A stretch of 5,705 nucleotides of DNA from Candidatus Nanopelagicales bacterium. GTDB lineage: Bacteria; Actinomycetota; Actinomycetes; S36-B12. Location: positions 1-5,705 of the forward strand of contig JALQSY010000121.1 in NCBI GenBank assembly GCA_023264215.1, read 5' to 3'. Positions 1 to 5,456 of the stretch are shown piece by piece (the stretch's first letter is position 1; each line of letters begins with the position of its first letter). A program made the position numbers and the translations under genes. A model generated the notes under the pieces. It was not told where the DNA came from. It searched no databases and saw nothing but the letters and a program-made list of their open reading frames with translations.

Positions 1-366
1 GTACACCCGGACCGCGATCATCCACCGCGGCATCACGTCCTTGAACCGGCTCAGCACGTAGCGCAGGACGAGGGCGGCGACGATCAGCACCAGCGTCACG
101 GTGCCGACGGGCAGCGATTCGGGATGCAGATCGGCCGTGCCGGGGGTCGTCATCGCGTCGCCGATGCGATAGTCGAGCGCGCGGTTCTCGTAGGCGATCC
201 AGTCCTCGGCGAACATCTTCCACGCCAGGTAGATCGCGAAGAACGGCACGATGACGGTGGCGAAGACGTCGACGCGGCGAGCGGCGCGCGGCGGCAGCGC
301 CGCCAGGGCCGGAACGCCCGACCGGAGCACGAAGAACATCGCCACGTAGGACCGGAGCCGCGCCAT
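1..366 (-). CDS. Polytopic membrane protein of unknown function (partial, runs off left edge)
   Basis: The minus-strand frame starting at ATG 364-366 encodes at least 122 residues and continues beyond position 1. It has hydrophobic stretches at about residues 7-24, 34-53 (VFATVIVPFFAIYLAWKMFA) and 87-106, separated by a polar, presumably soluble loop (about 54-86). It ends in the window with an amphipathic basic stretch, RFKDVMPRWMIAVRVY. The composition is that of a real integral membrane protein, whereas the overlapping hydrolase frame turns into Arg-rich nonsense here. ATG 366 is the first ATG or GTG after the last stop in this frame (496-498), and GGAG (374-377) lies 7 nt before it, so it could be translated. 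However, this start lies inside the hydrolase sequence, so the true N-terminus may be missing. I do not recognise the family and assign no function. The alternative is that this is the C-terminal piece of a gene joined here by deletion or misassembly. Confidence 0.55.
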   Translation of the reverse strand, partial: MARLRSYVAMFFVLRSGVPALAALPPRAARRVDVFATVIVPFFAIYLAWKMFAEDWIAYENRALDYRIGDAMTTPGTADLHPESLPVGTVTLVLIVAALVLRYVLSRFKDVMPRWMIAVRVY

Positions 367-886
367 CAACCCACTCCGGATGGCGCTCGGCGAGCGTCTG
401 CGTGATGAGGCCGCCGAGCGAGTCGCCCCACACGTAGACCCGCTTCGGATCGCCGATCTGCTCGACGAAGAAGGCGTACAGTTCCTCGCCGGCGATCACG
501 CCGTCCTCGACCGCCCAGCCGTTGCTGCGGTACGCCGAACCCGCCAGCGCGTAGCCGCGCTCGAGGAACGCCTCGCCCAGGCCCGTGTCACCGGTGTCCC
601 AACCAGGCACCGCGACCGGGGTCGTCTGCACCGGTGAGAAGTTCGGCGGGAAGGGCTCCGCCGGCCTGTACCCGCGGGAGTACAGCAGCAGCGTGCCGTT
701 CCACGTCTCGGGCATGACGATCTCATATGCGGCCCCGTTGATCTCGCCGGTGCAGGCGACGGAGTCGCACCCCGTGAAGGGAACGGCGGTGGACTGATCG
801 CGAGCCTCGGGGATCGCCGCAGCGGATGTGCATCCGGCGAGGAGGACAGCGACGGTGGACAGGGCGAGCACGTGACGTCGGCGCAT
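353..886 (-). CDS. Lipoprotein alpha/beta-hydrolase, N-terminal part only (disrupted gene)
   Basis: Starting at ATG 884-886, the protein opens with a basic n-region (MRRRH), a short hydrophobic core and a lipobox LLAGC with Cys19, so it should be exported and lipid-anchored outside the membrane. The mature part has two nearby Cys (40 and 45), a strand pair around YEIVMPETWNGTLLLYSRGY that resembles the first strands of an alpha/beta-hydrolase, and a nucleophile elbow WGDSLGG with Ser156, followed by a helix ending in AERHPEWVDGAAP. The catalytic Asp/Glu and His expected further downstream are absent. After about residue 175 the frame stays open to position 2 but reads as Arg/Ala/Pro-rich sequence, while a convincing membrane protein begins in another frame. 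Family members are normally well over 300 residues, so this copy should be inactive. The substrate cannot be inferred. The gene follows polA on the same strand after 37 bp. The remaining doubt is whether the break is biological or an assembly artefact. Confidence 0.7.
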
Positions 887-892
887 GTGGGC

Positions 893-898
893 AGTGTG
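893..898 (-). promoter_or_regulatory. Weak candidate -10 box for the lipoprotein hydrolase
   Basis: On the minus strand CACACT lies exactly six bases before ATG 886. This is the same spacing seen for the two TANNNT boxes at 3576-3581 and 3591-3596, and no Shine-Dalgarno sequence is present. Only the A and the final T of TANNNT match, so this is a guess. The gene could instead be read through from polA, since no convincing terminator lies in the 37-bp gap. Confidence 0.2.
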
Positions 899-923
899 CC
901 ACGGCCGGGCGCCGCGCACAGGC

Positions 924-3569
924 CTAATGGCCCGCCGCCTCCCAGGTTGCGCCCTCGCCGACCGACACCTCGAGGGGCACGAGCAGATCGACCGCGCCGG
1001 ACATCGCCGTGGTGACGATGTCGCGCACCGCGTCGGACTCTCCCGGAGCGACTTCGAGGACGAGTTCATCGTGCACCTGGAGCAGCAACCGCGAGGCCAG
1101 GCCCGAGTCGTGGATCCGGCGATCGACATCCAGCATCGCCACCTTGATGATGTCCGCGGCAGATCCTTGGATCGGGGCGTTGAGCGCCATCCGCTCGGCC
1201 ATCTCCCGGCGCTGCCTGTTGTCGCTCACCAGATCGGGCAGGTAGCGGCGGCGGCCCAGCAGCGTCTCGGTGAATCCGCGCTGACGGGCTTCCTCGACAA
1301 CCCCCTGCAGGTAGTCGCGCACGCCACCGAACCGATCGAAGTAGTCGTCGCGCAGCACCCGTGCCTCGTCCGGCTCGATGCCGAGTTGCTGCGCGAGTCC
1401 GAAGGCGGACAGCCCGTACGCGAGGCCGTAGGACATGGCCTTGATCCGCCGCCGCATCTCGGCATCGACGTCGGCGGCGGCCACGCCGAAGACCCGCGAC
1501 GCCACCGTCGTATGCAGGTCCTCGCCCTCGGCGAACGCCTCGATGAGGCCCGGGTCCTCGGACAGGTGCGCCATGATGCGCATCTCGATCTGGCTGTAGT
1601 CCGCCGTGAGCAGCGACGTGTAGCCCTCGCCCACGACGAAGCATTCGCGAATCCGTCGACCCGCCTCGGTGCGGATGGGGATGTTCTGCAGGTTCGGATC
1701 GGTGCTCGACAGCCGCCCCGTCGCGGCGACGGTCTGCTGGAAGGTGGTGTGGATCCGCCCGTCGCGCTCCGCCAGCGGGATGAGGCCATCCACGGTCTGC
1801 CGAAGCCGGCTCCAGTCGCGCCAGCGAAGGATGCACTCCAGGACCGGATCCTCCGTCTTGGCGAACAGGCCCTGCAGCGCCTCGGCATCGGTCGTGTAGC
1901 CGGTCTTGATCTTCTTGGTCTTCGGCAGGCCCCGCTCACCGAAGAGGATCTCCTGCAATTGCTTCGGCGAGCCGAGGTTGAACGGACGGCCGACGATCGC
2001 GTGGGCATCGGACTCCGCGCTTCGCGCCTGATCCCCGAACTCGGCCGACAGGGCCTCGAGCCCATCGGAGTCCACCGCGATGCCCGTGCGCTCCATTTCG
2101 GCCAGGACGCGCTCGAGCGGGAGCTCCACCCGGGACACCAGGTCCTGCCCGCCGCGGGCGATGACCTGCGCTTCCAGCACCCCGGCGAGCTCGGCGATCG
2201 CGGCAGCCTCCTCCGCAGCATCCGTGCCGTCACCGTCGAGGGTGAGCTGGCCGCTGTCCCCCGCGGCGAGCTGCCGGCCGAGGTAGCGCTCGCACAGGGC
2301 CTCCAGGTCGCCCGCGCGCTGCCCCGGCTGGATGACGTACGCCGCCAGGGCCGTATCCGTGCGGACCCCGGCGAGATCCAGGCCCTCCGCCCACAGCGCA
2401 AGCAGGGGCCCCTTGGCATCGTGGAGCGCCTTCGGCCGGTCGTCATCGGCCAGGAATGCCCCGATCGCCTGGCGATCCGGGGCACTGACCTCGCTCCACG
2501 CGGACGTGGCGGCGGCCGCCCCGTCGGCGCCGGCGAAGGCCAGTCCGTCCAGTCGGCCGGTCCCGGCGCCCCAGGATCCCCGGATGGCCACCGCGACCGG
2601 GTCGCCCAGTCCCGCAAGCCAGGTGCCCCACGACCCCGGGGCGACAGCCGTGATGTCCACGTCGGGCGCGGGAGCCGCCGTTGCCGGAGCCACGTCGAGG
2701 GACTCGAAGAGCCGGTCGCGCAGCACGCGGAACTGCAGCGCATCGAAGACCTCGTGTACAGCCTCCGGAGACGGCGGCCGCCGTTCGAGATCCTCCACCG
2801 AGACATCGAGCGGGACATCGCGGACCAACTCGGTGAGCTGGCGATTGATCAGTACCTGCGGGATCGCGACCCGAAGCGCGTCTCCGGTCTTGCCGCGAAT
2901 CTCGTCCGCGTGCTCGACCAGACCGGCGAGGGATCCGTACTCGGTGATCCACTTCGTCGCCGTCTTCTCGCCCACTCCCGGGATCCCGGGAAGGTTGTCG
3001 CTCGGATCCCCGCGCAGCGCAGCGAAGTCCGGGTACTGCGCGGGGGTGAGTCCGTACTTCTCCTGGACCGCTTCGGGTGTCATCTGCGCGAGGTCCGACA
3101 CGCCCTTGCGCGGATACAGCACCGTCGTGCCATCCGACACGAGTTGGAACGTGTCCCGGTCCCCGGTGATCACGGCCGTCTGCATACCGGCGGCCTCCGC
3201 CTGGGTCACGAGCGTGGCGATGAGGTCATCCGCCTCGAAGCCCTCACGCTCGAGATAGCGGATCCCCATGGCCGTGAGCACGTCTCGGATGAGGTCCACC
3301 TGGCCGCGGAACTCATCGGGCGTCTTGGCCCGGTTGGCCTTGTAGTCCTCGAACGTCTCGCTGCGGAAGGTCGCCCGCGATACGTCGAACGCCACGGCGA
3401 TGTGCGTGGGGTCGATGTCGCGCAGGGCGTTGATCAGCATCGAGGTGAAGCCGTACACGGCGTTCGTCGGCTGGCCCGAGACGGTGGAGAAGTTCTCGAC
3501 CGGGAGCGCGTAGAAGGCGCGGTAGGCCAGGGAGTGCCCGTCGAGCAGCAGCAGCCGACCCGTCGTCAC
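924..3569 (-). CDS. polA: DNA polymerase I (family A), proofreading site degenerate
   Basis: This complete 881-residue protein starts at GTG 3567-3569. It fills gaps and removes primers or flaps in lagging-strand synthesis and excision repair. Residues 1-290 are the 5' nuclease: Asp10 in LLLLDGHSL, Asp62, FEADD (Glu112, Asp114, Asp115), TGDRD (Asp137, Asp139) and the helix-hairpin-helix GDPSDNLPGIPGVGEKTA (Asp188, Asp191). Residues about 300-490 have the position of the 3'-5' exonuclease but lack its first DxE motif (VAVAIRGSW stands there) and the last Asp. Only Asp405 of DTALAAYV remains, so proofreading is predicted to be absent. The polymerase domain has motif A DYSQIEMR (Asp657, Glu662), motif B RRRIKAMSYGLAYG (Arg706, Lys710, Tyr714, Tyr718) and motif C QVHDELVLE (Asp834, Glu835). 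Length and domain order are normal for actinobacterial PolI. It is divergent from the thioesterase gene, and its start seems leaderless or nearly so. Confidence 0.98.
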   Translation of the reverse strand: MTTGRLLLLDGHSLAYRAFYALPVENFSTVSGQPTNAVYGFTSMLINALRDIDPTHIAVAFDVSRATFRSETFEDYKANRAKTPDEFRGQVDLIRDVLTAMGIRYLEREGFEADDLIATLVTQAEAAGMQTAVITGDRDTFQLVSDGTTVLYPRKGVSDLAQMTPEAVQEKYGLTPAQYPDFAALRGDPSDNLPGIPGVGEKTATKWITEYGSLAGLVEHADEIRGKTGDALRVAIPQVLINRQLTELVRDVPLDVSVEDLERRPPSPEAVHEVFDALQFRVLRDRLFESLDVAPATAAPAPDVDITAVAPGSWGTWLAGLGDPVAVAIRGSWGAGTGRLDGLAFAGADGAAAATSAWSEVSAPDRQAIGAFLADDDRPKALHDAKGPLLALWAEGLDLAGVRTDTALAAYVIQPGQRAGDLEALCERYLGRQLAAGDSGQLTLDGDGTDAAEEAAAIAELAGVLEAQVIARGGQDLVSRVELPLERVLAEMERTGIAVDSDGLEALSAEFGDQARSAESDAHAIVGRPFNLGSPKQLQEILFGERGLPKTKKIKTGYTTDAEALQGLFAKTEDPVLECILRWRDWSRLRQTVDGLIPLAERDGRIHTTFQQTVAATGRLSSTDPNLQNIPIRTEAGRRIRECFVVGEGYTSLLTADYSQIEMRIMAHLSEDPGLIEAFAEGEDLHTTVASRVFGVAAADVDAEMRRRIKAMSYGLAYGLSAFGLAQQLGIEPDEARVLRDDYFDRFGGVRDYLQGVVEEARQRGFTETLLGRRRYLPDLVSDNRQRREMAERMALNAPIQGSAADIIKVAMLDVDRRIHDSGLASRLLLQVHDELVLEVAPGESDAVRDIVTTAMSGAVDLLVPLEVSVGEGATWEAAGH

Positions 3570-3575
3570 GCACTG

Positions 3576-3581
3576 ATCCTA
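3576..3581 (-). promoter_or_regulatory. -10 box of polA, probably giving a leaderless transcript
   Basis: On the minus strand TAGGAT (TANNNT) is followed by CAGTGC and then the polA GTG. A start site 6-7 bases after the box would place the 5' end at or next to the start codon, the usual leaderless arrangement in actinobacteria. The AGGA inside the same word is 7 nt from GTG and could instead be a Shine-Dalgarno of a transcript begun further upstream. Both cannot be used on the same transcript. No good -35 is visible. Confidence 0.5.
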
Positions 3582-3594
3582 GGGTGCTCCTAGG
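3578..3594. repeat. Paired CCTAGG palindromes in the divergent gap
   Basis: CCTAGG occurs at 3578-3583 and again at 3589-3594, separated by GTGCT. Because each is its own reverse complement, the 17-bp block is both a direct and an inverted repeat. Each copy overlaps one of the outward-facing -10 boxes. It could be a binding site for one regulator acting on both genes, or simply the result of two similar -10 boxes. Confidence 0.7.
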
Positions 3595-3596
3595 CT
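3591..3596 (+). promoter_or_regulatory. -10 box of the thioesterase gene, leaderless
   Basis: TAGGCT (TANNNT) is followed by six bases (GCCCCC) and then ATG 3603, so transcription would begin at the A of the start codon. There is no purine-rich ribosome site before the ATG, which supports leaderless translation. No clear -35 is visible. Its expected position falls at the 5' end of polA. Confidence 0.55.
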
Positions 3597-3602
3597 GCCC
3601 CC

Positions 3603-4055
3603 ATGCCCGATGACTCCCCGCGCTCCCCCGACGGATCCGATCGCGACGCCGAGGTGCTGGCGCACATTGCCGCGGCCGACCGCGGGGGCCTTGGCGAGCG
3701 CATGGGCATGCAGTGGCTGGAGACCACCCCCGACCGGGTCGTCGCCCGCATCCCCGTCGCCGGCAACACCCAGCCCTTCGGCCTCCTGCACGGCGGTGCC
3801 AGCGCCGTCCTCGCCGAGAGCGTCGGGTCGGTCCTGGCCAACCTGAACGCCGGATCAGGTCGCTATGCGGTCGGGATCGAACTCTCCTGCACGCACCATC
3901 GCTCCGCCCGGGAAGGCTGGGTGACGGCCGTGGCGACCCCCCTCAGCAGGGGACGCACGCTGGTGACGGCGCACGTCGTCGTCTCGGATGACCATGACCG
4001 GCCGATCTGCACGGCGCGCCTGACGTGCTTCCTCCGCGACGCCGACACCGGCTGA
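3603..4055 (+). CDS. Hotdog-fold acyl-CoA thioesterase (PaaI / 4HBT-like)
   Basis: The 150-residue protein is a single hotdog domain after a 25-residue hydrophilic, Asp/Arg/Ser-rich N-terminus. Family hallmarks are visible. NTQPFGLLHGGASAVLAES contains the HGG loop (His63-Gly64-Gly65) that caps the active-site helix and Glu72, the expected catalytic carboxylate. Gln57 and Asn55 precede it as in DHNA-CoA thioesterases of the YdiI/MenI type. The later strands (WVTAVATPLSRGRTLVTAHVVV and PICTARLTCFL) complete the sheet. Members hydrolyse aryl- or acyl-CoA thioesters in the cytosol as tetramers. Sequence alone does not tell whether the substrate is DHNA-CoA (menaquinone synthesis), phenylacetyl-CoA derivatives or stray acyl-CoAs. 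The gene is divergent from polA with a 33-bp gap and points toward the liv operon 113 bp downstream. Its start has no Shine-Dalgarno but sits six bases after a TANNNT box, which favours this ATG over later ones. Confidence 0.9.
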   Translation: MPDDSPRSPDGSDRDAEVLAHIAAADRGGLGERMGMQWLETTPDRVVARIPVAGNTQPFGLLHGGASAVLAESVGSVLANLNAGSGRYAVGIELSCTHHRSAREGWVTAVATPLSRGRTLVTAHVVVSDDHDRPICTARLTCFLRDADTG

Positions 4056-4095
4056 TCATCACGAGTTCGTCCCGAATGTCCCAATGGGCTTCCCC

Positions 4096-4107
4096 TCTGT
4101 GGACAGA
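4096..4107. repeat. Small perfect inverted repeat upstream of livH
   Basis: TCTGT-GG-ACAGA forms a 12-bp inverted repeat with 5-bp arms. It ends four bases before the candidate -10 box at 4112-4117, where a repressor or activator could act on the liv promoter. The arms are short, so chance is possible and no regulator family is assigned. Confidence 0.35.
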
Positions 4108-4111
4108 CGGC

Positions 4112-4117
4112 TATGCT
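4112..4117 (+). promoter_or_regulatory. Candidate -10 box of the liv operon
   Basis: TATGCT fits TANNNT and would start a transcript near 4123-4125, giving a leader of about 45 nt that carries the GC hairpin and the ribosome site. At 16-18 bp upstream only a poor -35 match (CTTCCC region) is seen, so the assignment is tentative. Confidence 0.3.
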
Positions 4118-4130
4118 CACGAGCACCGCA

Positions 4131-4149
4131 GGGGCCCGGTTGGGGCCCC
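4131..4149 (+). promoter_or_regulatory. GC-only hairpin in the liv leader
   Basis: GGGGCCC (4131-4137) pairs perfectly with GGGCCCC (4143-4149) around the loop GGTTG, giving seven G-C pairs. It ends nine bases before the livH AGGAGG. No T-run follows, so it is not an ordinary intrinsic terminator. It may affect ribosome access, mRNA stability or pausing. It lies inside a 13-codon upstream ORF (4113-4154). Confidence 0.45.
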
Positions 4150-4158
4150 GTTGACTTC

Positions 4159-4164
4159 AGGAGG
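4159..4164 (+). promoter_or_regulatory. Ribosome binding site that fixes the livH GTG start
   Basis: AGGAGG ends four bases before GTG 4169. It is the strongest Shine-Dalgarno in the window. It decides for GTG 4169 over the in-frame ATG at 4025, which lies inside the thioesterase gene and would add 48 residues of non-conserved, Arg-rich sequence ahead of the signal peptide. Confidence 0.75.
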
Positions 4165-4168
4165 CCGA

Positions 4169-5455
4169 GTGCACCGGGGAGTTGCCCGTCTCACCCTGCT
4201 ACTCCTGGGATTCCTCGCTGCCACCCTCGTCGGCGTAGGCGCTGCCCACGCCGATGGACCGTCCATCACCGCGATCGTGTCCGACGCCAATAAAGCGCCC
4301 ATACCGGGCGTCTCGATCAGCATCACCGGACCGGACGGCTTCACGGGATCGGCGCAGACCGATGACAAGGGCGAGGCCACGGTGGAGGTGCCCGGCTCGG
4401 GCAAGTACACCGTGACGGTGGACGAGGCCACGATCCCGACCGGCGACACGGTGAAGGACGGGCCCGAGCGCGTGGTCAACGTCCTCACCGGTGACAAGAA
4501 GGCCCTCTTCCCGGTCGGAGTGCCCGGCGAGGGCGAGGAGGGCGCCGCCGACACCCCCGGCGGAGTCACCGGCGCTCGCGTCCTCCAGCTCTTCATCGAC
4601 GGCCTCATCCTGTCCCTGGTCATCGCCCTCGGCGCCCTGGGCCTGAACTTGATCTTCGGCACCACCGGGCTGACCAACTTCTCCCACGGCGAGCTGCTGA
4701 CGCTCGGCGCGTTCACCGCCCTGGTGCTCAACACCTCGCCCATCGGCCTCAACATCTGGATCGCCGCGCCCATCGCGGTCCTGTTGAGCGCGCTGCTGTG
4801 GGGCTGGGGACAGAACCAGATCCTGTGGCGGCCGCTGCGCAAGCGACGCACGGGCCTGATCGCCGCCATGATCGTCAGCATCGGCCTGGCCATCACGATC
4901 CGCTACATCCTGCTGCTGATCTTCGGCGGTCAGCCGCGCAGCTACCAGCAGTACTCCGGGCAGCCCGGCATCGAGATCGGGCCGATCTTCGTCACGCCCA
5001 AGTCGATCATCCTGTCGGCGCTGGCGATCCTGGCGCTCGCGATCACCGTCTGGTGGCTCAGGTCCTCCCGCATCGGCAAGGCGACCCGCGCGGTGTCGGA
5101 TAACCCCGCACTCGCCTCGGCTTCCGGCGTCAACGTCGAGCGCGTCATCTCCGTCGTGTGGATCATCGGCGCCGGCCTGGCGGCGTTCGCCGGCATCTTC
5201 CTCGGCCTCACGCAGAACGTCGTCTGGACGATGGGCCAGTACCTCCTGCTGACCATGTTCGCCGCGATCGTGCTCGGCGGACTCGGGACCATCGGGGGCG
5301 CGCTCGTCGGCGCATTCGTCGTCGGCATCACGGTGCAGATGAGCACGCTCTTCGTGCCCACCGAGCTGAAGACCGCCGCAGCGCTGTTCCTCATGATCGT
5401 CCTGCTGCTGGTTCGACCACAGGGACTACTCGGACGACCGGAGAGGGTGGGCTGA
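4169..5455 (+). CDS. livH: Branched-chain amino acid ABC transporter permease LivH with N-terminal signal peptide and Ig-like domain
   Basis: The 428-residue protein begins at GTG 4169. Residues 1-28 form a signal peptide or signal anchor: HRGVAR, a Leu-rich core, and an AHA-D possible cleavage site. Residues about 31-118 are a beta-rich Ig-like domain of the carboxypeptidase-regulatory type, with PIPGVSISITGPDG, TDDKGEATVEVPGSGKYTV and a closing strand ALFPVGV. An acidic Gly/Glu/Pro linker (119-135) leads to the permease. The core (about 136-428) is typical LivH: GLNLIFGTTGLTNFSHGEL (158-176), the cytoplasmic WRPLRKRR (220-227), and the ATPase-coupling segment GKATRAVSDNPALASASGVN (303-322), with roughly eight membrane segments and the usual ending RPQGLLG. 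It should pair with LivM and the LivG/LivF ATPases to import Leu, Ile, Val or related amino acids delivered by a binding protein. E. coli-type LivH is about 300 residues, so the N-terminal 135 are extra. The exact substrate is not certain, since urea and amide importers share this fold. Confidence 0.93.
   Translation: MHRGVARLTLLLLGFLAATLVGVGAAHADGPSITAIVSDANKAPIPGVSISITGPDGFTGSAQTDDKGEATVEVPGSGKYTVTVDEATIPTGDTVKDGPERVVNVLTGDKKALFPVGVPGEGEEGAADTPGGVTGARVLQLFIDGLILSLVIALGALGLNLIFGTTGLTNFSHGELLTLGAFTALVLNTSPIGLNIWIAAPIAVLLSALLWGWGQNQILWRPLRKRRTGLIAAMIVSIGLAITIRYILLLIFGGQPRSYQQYSGQPGIEIGPIFVTPKSIILSALAILALAITVWWLRSSRIGKATRAVSDNPALASASGVNVERVISVVWIIGAGLAAFAGIFLGLTQNVVWTMGQYLLLTMFAAIVLGGLGTIGGALVGAFVVGITVQMSTLFVPTELKTAAALFLMIVLLLVRPQGLLGRPERVG
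5440..5447 (+). promoter_or_regulatory. Ribosome binding site of livM inside the end of livH
   Basis: GGAGAGGG lies within the last livH codons and ends nine bases before ATG 5457. With the livH stop at 5453-5455 and a 1-bp gap, this favours coupled translation of the two permeases. Confidence 0.6.
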
Positions 5456-5456
5456 C

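Noticed and set aside
2..352. Continuation of the hydrolase frame to the left edge of the window
   Set aside because: The frame is open but reads as Arg/Ala/Pro-rich sequence with no hydrolase strands, acid or His motif. The neighbouring frame gives clear membrane segments, so the open frame is probably a shadow.
350..370. Programmed ribosomal frameshift joining the hydrolase and the membrane protein
   Set aside because: No slippery heptamer or obvious downstream pseudoknot is seen, and fusing half a hydrolase to a polytopic membrane protein makes little structural sense.
887..923. A terminator for polA in the gap before the hydrolase gene
   Set aside because: Only a weak CGGC/GCCG pairing is visible and no T-run follows on the minus strand, so no intrinsic terminator is called.
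1226..2818. A 530-codon minus-strand frame inside polA
   Set aside because: It overlaps the polA frame on the same strand, has Arg/Ser/Pro/Ala-rich composition and no recognisable domain. It is a frame shadow.
885..3593. An open frame of about 900 codons on the plus strand covering all of polA
   Set aside because: It is the shadow of polA. In GC-rich genes with strong third-position bias one antisense frame is often free of stops. Its translation is rich in Arg, Gly, His and Leu with no domain or motif, while the minus strand has every PolI motif.
4025..4168. In-frame extension of livH upstream to ATG 4025
   Set aside because: It overlaps the 3' end of the thioesterase gene, has no ribosome site at 4025, and would place 48 polar residues before an evident signal peptide. 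GTG 4169 has AGGAGG immediately ahead.
4117..4896. A 259-codon minus-strand frame opposite livH
   Set aside because: It is antisense to a well-supported permease gene, with low-complexity Arg/Pro/Ser/Thr content and no motif.
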